This document shows, piece after piece, positions 1 through 7,362 of a stretch of 48,356 nt of DNA. Positions within the stretch are counted from its first letter, which is position 1; each line of letters starts with the position of its first letter. Made by a program: the position numbers and the translations under genes. The notes below the pieces were generated by a model. The model worked only from the letters and a program-made list of their open reading frames with translations. It was not told the origin of the DNA and did no database searches. Source of the stretch: Actinomycetota bacterium (GTDB lineage: Bacteria; Actinomycetota; Thermoleophilia; Gaiellales; Gaiellaceae); contig JACDEU010000008.1 of NCBI GenBank assembly GCA_013816245.1, positions 1 to 48,356 on the forward strand, in the 5' to 3' direction.

Positions 1-21
1 AACCATGGGTTCCCCCACGGG

Positions 22-192
22 TCAATGGTGCGCTGGCATCGCGCCCAAGGCGTCTAGCTGTGCCTGGAACAGCGTCTTGTCGATCTTGCCCTGGTAGATC
101 GGCACACCTTCTTCGACACAGACGCGGATGACCTCCTGGCGGTCGATCCCGAGCTCCTTGGACAACTCCTCAGGCGTGAGGTGGTTCGCCAT
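22..192 (-). CDS. Small helix-turn-helix-like protein, 56 aa
   Basis: This small gene starts at ATG 192 with GAGGAG about 5 nt upstream as ribosome binding site and ends at TGA 22-24. The product (MANHLTPEELSKELGIDR...) has an N-terminal segment LTPEELSKELGI followed by a second predicted helix DRQEVIRVCVEEG, the spacing of a small HTH or winged-helix fold. The remainder (VPIYQGKIDKTLF) would form a hairpin. It probably binds DNA or a protein partner, but I do not recognise a named family. A strong minus-strand terminator hairpin sits just upstream (216-251). The start is secure because of the good Shine-Dalgarno; function is inference. Confidence 0.65.
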   Translation of the reverse strand: MANHLTPEELSKELGIDRQEVIRVCVEEGVPIYQGKIDKTLFQAQLDALGAMPAHH

Positions 193-215
193 CTACGCTC
201 CTCTCGTCGTTGCAC

Positions 216-251
216 GAAAAAGCCCGCCGGCGCGAATGCGCTCAGCGGGCT
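216..251 (-). terminator. Rho-independent terminator or leader attenuator upstream of the 56-aa gene
   Basis: Read on the minus strand, arms AGCCCGC (251-245) and GCGGGCT (227-221) enclose an inner GCGC/GCGC stem with a 4-nt loop, followed by five U (220-216). It lies 24 nt upstream of the ATG at 192 and downstream of no minus-strand gene closer than ssb at 1163. It either stops antisense read-through or acts in the leader of the small gene. Confidence 0.65.
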
Positions 252-334
252 AGATCGAGCCTCCACATGTCAATGCCGGATTCAACGTTCCGGCGCTCCG
301 CAAACAGTCATTGGCCACAGGATAATCGGCCCTG

Positions 335-1204
335 GTGACGGACGCAAAATTGCCGGGCCTGGAAGAGCGGTTCGTCGAGCTCAAGGGCTCCAAAATGCGC
401 TATTTCGTCGGCGGCGAAGGGCCTCCGCTCATCCTCGTCCACGGCCTGGGCGGGGCCGCGGCGAACTGGACGGAGCTGGCGCCCCTGCTCGCCCGGAACC
501 ACACCCTGCTCGTTCCGGACCTGCCAGGCCACGGCGGGTCGGAGGCTCTGCCGGCCGTCTCGGGCCTCGAGCCTTTCGCGGATCGAGTGGCACTCGTCGC
601 CGAGCGTGAGGGCATGCTGCCCGCGCCCGTCGTCGGGCATTCGCTCGGCGGAATGGTCGTGTTGCGCCTTGCGCTTCGGCGTCCCGACGACGTCTCCGCG
701 GTCGTGCTCGCGGCCGCAGCGGGGCTCAGCGTCGGCAGCGTCTGGGGCCGACAGCTGCTGTCGGTGTTCAGCACGATTCGCCCCGGCCGGATTGCTGCGC
801 GCTGCCGCGGCCTGGTCTCGCGTTCGCACGTGCTTCGCCGGCTCGTCTTCGGTTTCGTGTCCGTCGCCGATCCGCGCGCGCTGACGAACGAAGCCGTCGA
901 GGGGTTTCTTGCAGCGCAACTGCTGCACACCGACGTCGACAGCGCGTGGCAGGCGTTACAGGCGGACGACCCGCGTCAGGAGCTGGAGGCCGTGCGTTGC
1001 CCGGTGCTGGTCCTCTGGGGAGCCGAGGACGTACAGCTTCCGCTCGACGACGCGTTCGAATACGCCCGCCGCCTGCGCGCGCCGCTGCGCGTCATCCCGG
1101 GCTGTGGCCATCTCCTCATCGGCGAGCGCCCTGACGCTTGCGCCCATGCGATCGACGACTTCCTACGCGATGGCGGCCTCGAACGGCACCACCTCCCCGC
1201 CTGA
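335..1204 (+). CDS. Alpha/beta-fold hydrolase
   Basis: A 289-aa soluble alpha/beta hydrolase. Visible features are the oxyanion-hole motif HGLGG (residues 36-40), the nucleophile elbow GHSLGG with Ser103, the acid in WGAED (Asp232) and the catalytic His259 in GCGHLLIGERP. This is the layout of esterases, haloperoxidase-like and C-C bond hydrolases, and the substrate cannot be read from the sequence. The start is GTG 335. A GATAAT box at 321-326, 8 nt before the start and with no Shine-Dalgarno, suggests leaderless transcription. The 3' end overlaps the convergent ssb gene by 42 bp. Confidence 0.85.
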   Translation: MTDAKLPGLEERFVELKGSKMRYFVGGEGPPLILVHGLGGAAANWTELAPLLARNHTLLVPDLPGHGGSEALPAVSGLEPFADRVALVAEREGMLPAPVVGHSLGGMVVLRLALRRPDDVSAVVLAAAAGLSVGSVWGRQLLSVFSTIRPGRIAARCRGLVSRSHVLRRLVFGFVSVADPRALTNEAVEGFLAAQLLHTDVDSAWQALQADDPRQELEAVRCPVLVLWGAEDVQLPLDDAFEYARRLRAPLRVIPGCGHLLIGERPDACAHAIDDFLRDGGLERHHLPA

Positions 1205-1513
1205 GCCCGCCGCCGGCGGAGACAGGAAGTCGACGCGATATGCGACGACGTCGACAGCGCTGCGCTTCTGACCGTCGTCCTCCCACGTTGAATAGCGCAG
1301 CCGCCCCTCGAGACCGATTCTCTGTCCCTTCGCCAGATACTCGGAGCAGAGTTGCGCCTGCCGATCCCAGACCGCGATCCGAAAGAAGTCGGTCTCCGCG
1401 TCCTTGCCGACACGATCGACCGCAAGCCCGAACGTCGCCAGGCGCTTCTCCTCGCCGAACTCGCGTAGCTCCACGTCGGTCGTCAGGTTGCCGATGAGGT
1501 TGACGCTGTTCAT
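1163..1513 (-). CDS. ssb: Single-stranded DNA-binding protein (SSB-like)
   Basis: A 116-aa OB-fold protein starting MNSVNLIGNLTTDVELREFG, the characteristic N-terminus of bacterial SSB. Core strands (ATFGLAVDR, DFFRIAVWDRQAQLCSEYLAKGQRIGLEGRLRYSTW) follow in family order. It should coat single-stranded DNA in replication and repair. It is shorter than usual (about 150-180 aa) and lacks the acidic C-terminal tip (DDDIPF-type) that recruits partner proteins. It also stands alone rather than in an rpsF-ssb-rpsR context, so it is probably an accessory paralogue. ATG 1513 has GGAGG 7 nt upstream. Confidence 0.85.
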   Translation of the reverse strand: MNSVNLIGNLTTDVELREFGEEKRLATFGLAVDRVGKDAETDFFRIAVWDRQAQLCSEYLAKGQRIGLEGRLRYSTWEDDGQKRSAVDVVAYRVDFLSPPAAGSGGEVVPFEAAIA

Positions 1514-1602
1514 GACCGTTGCCTCCAGGTTGTCGGTAAGGGCAACATAGCCCGGAGAACGTCACGGATCTGTTCCGAAAGCGGCTAGTCTTCGTGCCGC
1601 CT

Positions 1603-1676
1603 CGGGGTGTGGCGCAGCCTGGTAGCGCGCTCCGTTCGGGTCGGAGAGGTCCCCGGTTCAAATCCGGGCACCCCGA
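1603..1676 (+). tRNA. tRNA-Pro (anticodon CGG)
   Basis: A 74-nt cloverleaf. The acceptor stem is CGGGGTG pairing with CACCCCG (1669-1675), with discriminator A1676. The D arm contains AGCCTGGTA, and the anticodon stem CTCCG/CGGAG encloses the loop TTCGGGT with anticodon CGG (reads CCG). The T arm is CCCGG-TTCAAAT-CCGGG. CCA is not encoded. A strong hairpin follows at once. Confidence 0.96.
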
Positions 1677-1681
1677 TTAAC

Positions 1682-1708
1682 CATGGGGGAAACCGTGTTT
1701 CCCCCATG
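1682..1708 (+). terminator. Strong hairpin after tRNA-Pro
   Basis: A perfect 11-bp inverted repeat (left arm CATGGGGGAAA at 1682-1692, right arm TTTCCCCCATG at 1698-1708) with a 5-nt loop starts 6 nt after the tRNA. There is no clear U tract, so it may act in termination or as a 3'-processing boundary. Confidence 0.55.
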
Positions 1709-1756
1709 TGCCCCCTTCTTCTTGGCTCGGTGGGGCGGATGTGCGTTAGCGCTTCC

Positions 1757-1775
1757 GGCGGGACGCGGTCCCGCC
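1757..1775. terminator. Hairpin between tRNA-Pro and the DoxX gene
   Basis: A perfect 8-bp stem (GGCGGGAC / GTCCCGCC) with loop GCG, located 42 nt beyond the 3' end of the minus-strand DoxX gene and 80 nt after the tRNA. It is a probable bidirectional, U-tract-poor terminator. Confidence 0.45.
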
Positions 1776-1816
1776 TCCGCGCGCGGTAGCGAGGTCGCCC
1801 TAGGATCGTTTTGGCT

Positions 1817-2341
1817 TTATCCCGCTGGCGACGGTGCGCGCCTTCGCAGCACGCTCAACGTGACGAGCGAGATCGCTGCCGCTGCTGCCAGCACGCCGAC
1901 GCTCCACCAGGCGCCGCTCAGGTCGTCGTCCCAGCCGACGGCGTGGTCGACCGAGAAACGGCCGGGACCTGTTGCGGCCACTGCGATCGCAACGGCTAGC
2001 AAGGTCAGGTTGAACTCGAAGCCGCCTTTGCCGTTGAAGAATCCGTTCGGCCAGTGAACGGCGCCAATGGCGTTGATCATCACGGTCGCGATGCCGAGAG
2101 CGGCCAGCGGAGTTAGGAAGCCGGCGGCGAACGCCAAACCGCCGCACTCGCCGAGCCCGGCGAGGATCGCCAACACGGACGACGCTCGGAATCCCATGTT
2201 CTTGAACGAACCGGCCGTGCCGCGAGGGCCGCCGCCACCGAACCAGCCGAAGAGCTTCTGGGCGCCGTGGCTGAACATCGTCCCTCCGACGACGACGCGG
2301 AGGATGAGAAGGCCGAGAGACATGCGACGGGAGTGTCGCAT
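1817..2341 (-). CDS. DoxX family membrane protein
   Basis: A 174-aa integral membrane protein of the DoxX type. The N-terminal segment LGLLILRVVVGGTMFSHGAQKLFGWFGGGG is the family signature. It is followed by LAILAGLGECGGLAFAAGFLTPLAALGIATVM, NLTLLAVAIAVAATGPG and a C-terminal helix, giving four predicted transmembrane segments. DoxX proteins are linked to quinone and thiol redox chemistry in the membrane, but the exact role here is unknown. An alternative start is ATG 2323 (MSLGLLI), which fits the family better. Both ATGs lie inside an inverted repeat at 2322-2341. The gene follows the MFS gene on the same strand, 22 nt after its stop. Confidence 0.85.
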   Translation of the reverse strand: MRHSRRMSLGLLILRVVVGGTMFSHGAQKLFGWFGGGGPRGTAGSFKNMGFRASSVLAILAGLGECGGLAFAAGFLTPLAALGIATVMINAIGAVHWPNGFFNGKGGFEFNLTLLAVAIAVAATGPGRFSVDHAVGWDDDLSGAWWSVGVLAAAAAISLVTLSVLRRRAPSPAG

Positions 2342-2363
2342 CCGAGGGCCCTGCGAGCCAACG

Positions 2364-3593
2364 TCAGTCGACGTCGCGGATGCGAGGATCGGCGAGCCCG
2401 AGCAGGAAGAGGAACGCGCAGAACGCCATGCTCGCGGCGATCAGTGTCCCAGGCGGCGCGAGGCCGGACAGTGCCGCCCAGAGCCCGAGCCCTGCCGGCA
2501 ACAGCCCGAGCGAGCCGAACCAGTCCATGCTGATCACGCGCGAGAGCATGTGCTGCGGGACTCGCTGCATCAGCATCGTGTCCCACAGGGTGATCGCAAA
2601 TCCGACGCAGAACCCGCGCACTACCTGCACGGCCGCCGCCCCCCAGAACCACGGCGACAAGCCGAGCAGGATCCCCACCGCATTGTTCGCTGCGAGCAGC
2701 GAGTAGATCAGCACACCGCGCCGCCGCGTGGGCGAGGTCTGTCCGAGCACGATCGACCCGAGCACCATCCCCAATCCCTGAAGCGTGAACAGCAAGCCGT
2801 ACGAGCCGACGCCGCCGTGCCACTCCTGCTCGACAAGCTTCGGGAGCAACACCTGGAGTGCGGCGAAGCCCGTCATGAGCACGAGCGTGAAGGTCCCGAT
2901 CGTCCGCCAGAGCCACGGGACTCGCATGACGTAGTGGAAGCCGCTCGTCAGCTCCTCACGTAAGCCTTGGGACGGCCCCGGCTCGAACGCTCGCGGTCGT
3001 GCGGGCGCCAGCAACGCGGCCGAGACGAGAAACGACGCCGCGTCGACGGCGAAGATCGCACTCGACCCCGCAGCGGCATAGATCAGGCCGGCGAACGCGG
3101 GCCCGATCACGAGAGCTGCCTGCCGCGACACGCCGATCAACGCGTTTGCCGAGCCGAGGCTGGGTTCTTCGACGAGCAGCGGCAGGATGCCGCCGAACGC
3201 CGGCTGGAAGAGCCCGCTGCCGAGTCCATGCAGCGCGACGAAGCCGATCAGCACGCCGAACTGCATGTGACCGGTGGCATCCACGAGTGCGAGCCCCGCC
3301 ACGATCACCGCGCGCGCGACGTCGGAGCCGATGAGAAGCAGACGTCGTGAGTACCGATCGGCGAGCACTCCGCCGATCAGGAGCGTCGTGACCAGCCCGA
3401 ACGCTTCGACCATCAGCACGATCCCGAGGGAGCTCGCCTTGTGCGTCAGCGTGAACGCGCGCCAGCCGAGCGCGACGATGAACGCCGCATCGCCGATCTG
3501 GGAGATCGTCTGCCCGGCGAAGAGAAGCCTGAAGCCGCGATGCCGCAGCGCCTCGAGGACGCGCAGTCGCGGGCCGGTGGGGACTGGCTCCAT
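2364..3593 (-). CDS. MFS exporter, EntS-like (MFS_3)
   Basis: A 409-aa, 12-helix major facilitator. The N-terminus LRHRGFRLLFAGQTISQIGDAAFIVALGWRAF and the loop GGVLADRYSRRLLLIGSDVARA are hallmarks of the enterobactin-exporter-like MFS_3 group, whose members export siderophores, macrolides and other small molecules. The substrate is unknown. I take ATG 3593 as the start because it places about 20 residues before the first helix. A TAGCCT box (minus strand, 3607-3602) sits 8 nt upstream, so the transcript is probably leaderless and shares a 24-bp gap with the divergent nitrilase gene. Confidence 0.85.
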   Translation of the reverse strand: MEPVPTGPRLRVLEALRHRGFRLLFAGQTISQIGDAAFIVALGWRAFTLTHKASSLGIVLMVEAFGLVTTLLIGGVLADRYSRRLLLIGSDVARAVIVAGLALVDATGHMQFGVLIGFVALHGLGSGLFQPAFGGILPLLVEEPSLGSANALIGVSRQAALVIGPAFAGLIYAAAGSSAIFAVDAASFLVSAALLAPARPRAFEPGPSQGLREELTSGFHYVMRVPWLWRTIGTFTLVLMTGFAALQVLLPKLVEQEWHGGVGSYGLLFTLQGLGMVLGSIVLGQTSPTRRRGVLIYSLLAANNAVGILLGLSPWFWGAAAVQVVRGFCVGFAITLWDTMLMQRVPQHMLSRVISMDWFGSLGLLPAGLGLWAALSGLAPPGTLIAASMAFCAFLFLLGLADPRIRDVD

Positions 3594-3601
3594 CGCGGGC
3601 G

Positions 3602-3611
3602 AGGCTATCCT
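3602..3611. promoter_or_regulatory. Back-to-back overlapping -10 boxes for the MFS and nitrilase genes
   Basis: The 10 bp AGGCTATCCT reads TATCCT on the plus strand (6 nt before ATG 3618) and TAGCCT on the minus strand (8 nt before ATG 3593). The two hexamers share two bases. Neither gene has a Shine-Dalgarno in the remaining sequence, so both are inferred to be leaderless. Confidence 0.55.
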
Positions 3612-3617
3612 GCGTGC

Positions 3618-4454
3618 ATGCCCGACCGGATCCGCATCGCGTGCGTCCAGATGACGAGTCGCGCCGACAAGAGCGCGAACCTCGAGAAGGCGGAGCGGCT
3701 CGTCGCACAGGCAGCTGCAACCGGCGCAGACGTCGTCGTCCTCCCCGAGAAGTGGAACGCGATCGGTGACGCGGCCGTGTACCACGAGACGGCCGAGCCG
3801 CTCGAGGGGGGCGAGTCAGTCGCCGCGATGTCCCGGTGGGCGAGCACCCACGGGATCACGCTGGTGGGCGGCTCGATCGCCGAGCGGCGCGAGGGACGCG
3901 AGAAGCTCTCGAACACGAGCCTCGTCTTCGACCCCGAGGGACGGCTGGTCGCGACCTATCGCAAGATCCATCTCTTCGACGTGAAGGTTGGTGGCGTCGT
4001 CTACCGCGAGTCCGAGGCAGAAGAGCCGGGGGACGAGCCTGTCGTCGCAGAGGCCGAGGACTGGACGATCGGGCTCTCGATCTGTTACGACATCCGCTTC
4101 CCGGAGCTCTACCGCATCCTCACACTCGAGGGCGCGGAGCTCGTGACGGTGCCGGCGCACTTCACGACGCCGACAGGAAAGGATCACTGGCACGTGCTGA
4201 TGCGTGCGCGCGCGATCGAGAACCAGCTGTACGTGGCCGCCGCGGCGCAGATCGGCGAGACGCTGCCGGGCAAGCCTGCGTACGGCCGTTCGCTGATCGC
4301 GGATCCTTGGGGCGTTGTCATCGCACAGGCGCCCGACGAGGAGACGGTGATCACCGCCGAGCTCGACCGCGCCCATCTGCAGAACATCCGCGCGAAGTTG
4401 CCGTCGCTCGCAAACCGGCAGCCGAACGCGTACCGGTGGCCGACGCGCGTCTGA
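3618..4454 (+). CDS. Nitrilase-superfamily amidase (Nit1/omega-amidase-like)
   Basis: A 278-aa carbon-nitrogen hydrolase with the complete catalytic triad: Glu44 in VVLPEKWN, Lys116 in TYRKIHLFDV and Cys156 in GLSICYDIRFPELYR. The KIHLFDV and CYDIRFPELYR forms match the Nit1/Nit2 branch, which hydrolyses deaminated glutathione or omega-amides in metabolite repair. Closeness to that branch is seen; the substrate is inferred. The start is ATG 3618, 6 nt after TATCCT. The 3' end overlaps the next gene by 19 bp, so translation is probably coupled to the kinase and HAD genes. Confidence 0.88.
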   Translation: MPDRIRIACVQMTSRADKSANLEKAERLVAQAAATGADVVVLPEKWNAIGDAAVYHETAEPLEGGESVAAMSRWASTHGITLVGGSIAERREGREKLSNTSLVFDPEGRLVATYRKIHLFDVKVGGVVYRESEAEEPGDEPVVAEAEDWTIGLSICYDIRFPELYRILTLEGAELVTVPAHFTTPTGKDHWHVLMRARAIENQLYVAAAAQIGETLPGKPAYGRSLIADPWGVVIAQAPDEETVITAELDRAHLQNIRAKLPSLANRQPNAYRWPTRV

Positions 4455-5278
4455 CGCAGGACGTCTGGCTCGAGCAAGCTCCCGAACTCGTTGCCGAATG
4501 CGCAGAGGAGTGGGAGCTCGACCTCGGTCAGCCTTATGAGCCGGGTGCGGCCGGTTACGCGATCCGCGCCGACCGCGACGATGGAACACCCGCAGTTCTC
4601 AAGCTCATTTACCCGCACCGCGAGTCCGAGCACGAGGCAGACGCACTTGCGCTCCTCGGTGGTAACGGCGCAGTGCGGCTACTCGCTCGTGACGACGCGC
4701 GCTCCGCGATGCTGCTCGAGCGCTGCGAACCGGGAACGGCTCTCGCCGAGAGCGGCGGGGAAGCGGCGCTCGACGTGCTCGTCGAACTGCTGCCGAAGCA
4801 CTGGGTGAAGGCCGGCGATCCCTTTCATACCCTGGAGGACGAGGCGTCCTGGTGGATCGATTACCTGCCTGAGCAATGGGAACAGTCGGGCCGCGCGATC
4901 GAGCGTCGCCTCGTCGATGCGGCGGTCGATGCGCTGCGCTCACTCTCAACGTCGCAGGGAGAGCAGGTGCTGCTGAATCAGGACCTGCACGGCGACAACG
5001 TTCTCGCCGCAGGGCGCGAGCCGTGGCTCGTGATCGATCCAAAGCCGCTCGTCGGGGAGCGCGAGTTCGCAGTCGCGTCGATCGTGCGCTCGTCCGAGCT
5101 CGGTCACGGCAAACGTGCCGCCCTGTACAGGCTGGACAGGCTCACCTCGGAGCTCGGCCTGGATCGCGAACGTGCGCGAGGGTGGACGATCGGCCAGGCG
5201 ATGGCTTGGGCTTTCGAGGACAGCTACTCCGCGGAACATCTCGATCTCGTGCGCTGGCTGTTGGAGGACGCCGAGTGA
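4436..5278 (+). CDS. Aminoglycoside/hydroxyurea phosphotransferase-like kinase
   Basis: A 280-aa protein-kinase-fold phosphotransferase resembling the APH(6)/hydroxyurea kinase family. Key residues visible are Lys56 in AVLKLIYP (ATP lysine), the catalytic loop LNQDLHGDNVLAA with Asp183, and the Mg-binding VIDPKPLVGE with Asp201. The family includes streptomycin 6-kinases, but many members are metabolic kinases. Its operon partners (nitrilase, HAD phosphatase) suggest small-molecule repair or salvage rather than drug resistance. The start is GTG 4436, inside the nitrilase gene. The stop overlaps the GTG of the HAD gene. Confidence 0.75.
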   Translation: MADARLTQDVWLEQAPELVAECAEEWELDLGQPYEPGAAGYAIRADRDDGTPAVLKLIYPHRESEHEADALALLGGNGAVRLLARDDARSAMLLERCEPGTALAESGGEAALDVLVELLPKHWVKAGDPFHTLEDEASWWIDYLPEQWEQSGRAIERRLVDAAVDALRSLSTSQGEQVLLNQDLHGDNVLAAGREPWLVIDPKPLVGEREFAVASIVRSSELGHGKRAALYRLDRLTSELGLDRERARGWTIGQAMAWAFEDSYSAEHLDLVRWLLEDAE

Positions 5279-5961
5279 CCCCCCGGGCCGTTCTCTTCGA
5301 CGTCGACTTCACGCTCTGTCGCCCCGGCCCGGAGCTGTCTGCCGAGCGTTACGCGCGCATCGCCGAGCGACACGGGATCACGCTCGAGACGGGCCGCTAC
5401 GACGAGGCACGCGAAGCGGCGATCCAGAACATCAAGCGCCATCCCGAGCTCCTGCACGACGACACGATCTGGCATCGCTTCACCGAGGAGATCTTCGTGG
5501 GCATGGGCGGCCTGGAGTCGCTCGCGAGCGAATGTGCGGCGGAGATCGAAGAAGGGTGGGGCGTCTCGGAGAACTTCGAGCTCTTCGAGGACGTGCTGCC
5601 CGTGCTCGACGAGTTGCGCGCCTCGTCGCTCCGCATCGCGGTCGTGTCGAACGGCATTCGCGACCTCACCGAGTTCGTTGCGCACCACGCGCTCGACGTC
5701 GATGCGATCGTCGACTCGCGCTCGCATGGGCGCGTGAAGCCGCACCCGACGATCTTCCAGGCCGCGCTCGACGCGCTCGGGATCGCGGCACCCGATGCCG
5801 TCATGGTCGGCGATTCCGTCGAAGAGGACATCGAAGGGGCCAGGGCGCTCGGCATGCGCGCGATCCTCGTCGACCGCGAAGATCGCCATCCTGAGGTCGA
5901 GGAAAGGTTGACCGACCTGTACGGACTGCCGGCGGCTTTGGGACTGCCCCGCCCTTCCTAG
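5275..5961 (+). CDS. HAD-superfamily phosphatase
   Basis: A 228-aa HAD hydrolase. Motif I is LFDVDFTLC with Asp9/Asp11 (the usual DGT is replaced by DFT), motif II is VVSNG, motif III the lysine in GRVKPHP, and motif IV MVGDSVEEDIEGARALG. A helical cap lies between motifs I and II (residues about 20-100), as in subfamily I phosphoglycolate-phosphatase-like enzymes. The start GTG 5275 overlaps the previous stop in a GTGA arrangement, so it is translationally coupled to the kinase. A kinase and phosphatase pair in one operon may act on related phosphorylated metabolites. Confidence 0.85.
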   Translation: MTPRAVLFDVDFTLCRPGPELSAERYARIAERHGITLETGRYDEAREAAIQNIKRHPELLHDDTIWHRFTEEIFVGMGGLESLASECAAEIEEGWGVSENFELFEDVLPVLDELRASSLRIAVVSNGIRDLTEFVAHHALDVDAIVDSRSHGRVKPHPTIFQAALDALGIAAPDAVMVGDSVEEDIEGARALGMRAILVDREDRHPEVEERLTDLYGLPAALGLPRPS

Positions 5962-5974
5962 TTACGATCCCGGT

Positions 5975-6403
5975 GTGCCTGCGTGGCTCATCTGGGCAAT
6001 CGCGGCGGTTCTGCTCGTCGGCGGCGAGATCCTCACCCCGGGCATGTTCTTTCTCGGGCCGGTTGCGCTGGCCGCGGTGGCGGCTGCACTCGTCGCGCTC
6101 TTCGGAGTCGGCGTCGCCGTTCAGCTCCTCGTGTTCATCGCCGGCTCGATCGCCACGGTCGCCTTTCTGCGGCCGATCGCGAGACGTCACCTGCACATGC
6201 CCGCGGCTCTGCGCACCGGCACGGCGGCGCTCGAGGGCACCGCGGCCGTCGTCCTGCAGCGCGTGGACGTGAACGGCGGCCGCGTGCGGATCGGTGGAGA
6301 AGAATGGTCCGCGCGCGCGTACATGGATGACCAGGTGCTCGAGCCTGGCACGCGGGTCGAAGTCGTCAAGATCGAGGGAGCGACCGCTCTCGTCTACGAG
6401 TAG
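5975..6403 (+). CDS. NfeD-like membrane protein
   Basis: A 142-aa protein with two or three N-terminal membrane segments (WLIWAIAAVLLVGGEIL, FFLGPVALAAVAAALVALFGVGVAVQLLVF and the next stretch). A C-terminal OB-fold domain (ALEGTAAVVLQRVDVNGGRVRIGGEEWSAR) matches the short NfeD family. NfeD proteins partner SPFH proteins in membrane microdomains, and the next gene encodes an SPFH protein 12 nt downstream. The start is GTG 5975. A TACGAT box at 5963-5968 lies 6 nt upstream, so it is probably leaderless. Confidence 0.85.
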   Translation: MPAWLIWAIAAVLLVGGEILTPGMFFLGPVALAAVAAALVALFGVGVAVQLLVFIAGSIATVAFLRPIARRHLHMPAALRTGTAALEGTAAVVLQRVDVNGGRVRIGGEEWSARAYMDDQVLEPGTRVEVVKIEGATALVYE

Positions 6404-6415
6404 AAAGGTGGGGAG

Positions 6416-7312
6416 ATGACCGCTGGGTTGATCGTTCTGCTCGTCGTCGCGGGGCTCGTTCTTCTGACCCTCGGCCGCACGATCCGGATCGTGCCTCAGG
6501 CGCGCGCCGGAGTCGTTGAGCGCCTCGGACGCTATTCGCGCACGCTCTCGCCCGGGCTCTCGATCGTCGTGCCGTTCGTCGACCGTGTCCGCGAGATGAT
6601 GGATCTCCGCGAGCAGGTCGTCTCATTCGATCCGCAGCCGGTGATCACGGAGGACAACCTCGTCGTCAGCATCGACACGGTCATCTACTTCCAGGTCACC
6701 GATGCGAAGGCCGCGACCTACGAGATCGCCAACTACATCCAGGGCATCGAGCAGTTGACAGTCACGACTCTGCGGAACGTGATCGGCGGCATGGCCCTCG
6801 AGAAGACGCTGACCTCGCGTGACGAGATCAACAACCAGCTCCGCGGTGTCCTCGACGAAGCGACCGGGAAGTGGGGGATCAGGGTCAACCGCGTCGAGCT
6901 GAAGGCGATCGACCCGCCGATGTCGATCAAGGACACGATGGAGAAGCAGATGCGAGCCGACCGAGAGAAGCGCGCAGCGATTCTCACGGCAGAGGGCGTC
7001 AAGCAGGCACAGATCCTCACCGCCGAAGGGGAGAAGCAGAGCTCGATTCTCCGGGCGGAGGGCCAGCGGCAGGCTGCGATTCTGCAGGCCGAGGGTGAGG
7101 CGAAGGCGATCGACACGGTCTTCCGCGCAATCCATGAAGGCGACGCCGATCCGAAGCTGCTCGCTTACCAGTACCTACAGGTGCTGCCCCAGATCGCGCA
7201 GGGAGAGTCGAACAAGGTGTGGATCATTCCGAGCGAGGTGACGCAGGCGCTTGGGCAGCTGACGGACGCGCTGCCTCGCCGCGGTGGCAGCGGCGAATCC
7301 TCGGAGAGCTAG
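6416..7312 (+). CDS. SPFH/Band-7 (stomatin-like) membrane protein
   Basis: A 298-aa slipin/QmcA-like protein. It has an N-terminal membrane segment (LIVLLVVAGLVLLTL), an SPFH domain (RIVPQARAGVVERLGRYSRTLSPGLSIVVPFVDRV to about residue 180), then a charged coiled-coil. The coiled-coil carries four successive copies of a roughly 12-residue unit centred on AEG (ILTAEGVKQAQ, ILTAEGEKQSS, ILRAEGQRQAA, ILQAEGEAKAI). Such proteins oligomerise into membrane scaffolds that control proteases and lipid domains. ATG 6416 has a strong AGGTGGGGAG Shine-Dalgarno, in contrast to the leaderless genes around it, which fits its place as second gene of the nfeD operon. Confidence 0.9.
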   Translation: MTAGLIVLLVVAGLVLLTLGRTIRIVPQARAGVVERLGRYSRTLSPGLSIVVPFVDRVREMMDLREQVVSFDPQPVITEDNLVVSIDTVIYFQVTDAKAATYEIANYIQGIEQLTVTTLRNVIGGMALEKTLTSRDEINNQLRGVLDEATGKWGIRVNRVELKAIDPPMSIKDTMEKQMRADREKRAAILTAEGVKQAQILTAEGEKQSSILRAEGQRQAAILQAEGEAKAIDTVFRAIHEGDADPKLLAYQYLQVLPQIAQGESNKVWIIPSEVTQALGQLTDALPRRGGSGESSES

Positions 7313-7362
7313 GAGCTCGAGCCTAATCACCCCAGAGAGATCGTCGCGCGCGTGCGAGCTTG

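Noticed and set aside
2067-2963. A 298-codon plus-strand frame over DoxX and MFS
   Set aside because: A Pro/Arg/Glu-rich shadow of two recognisable membrane proteins.
4436-5278. Calling the kinase an antibiotic-resistance gene
   Set aside because: The family match is real, but the operon context and common chromosomal occurrence of such kinases favour a metabolic role; resistance cannot be read from sequence.
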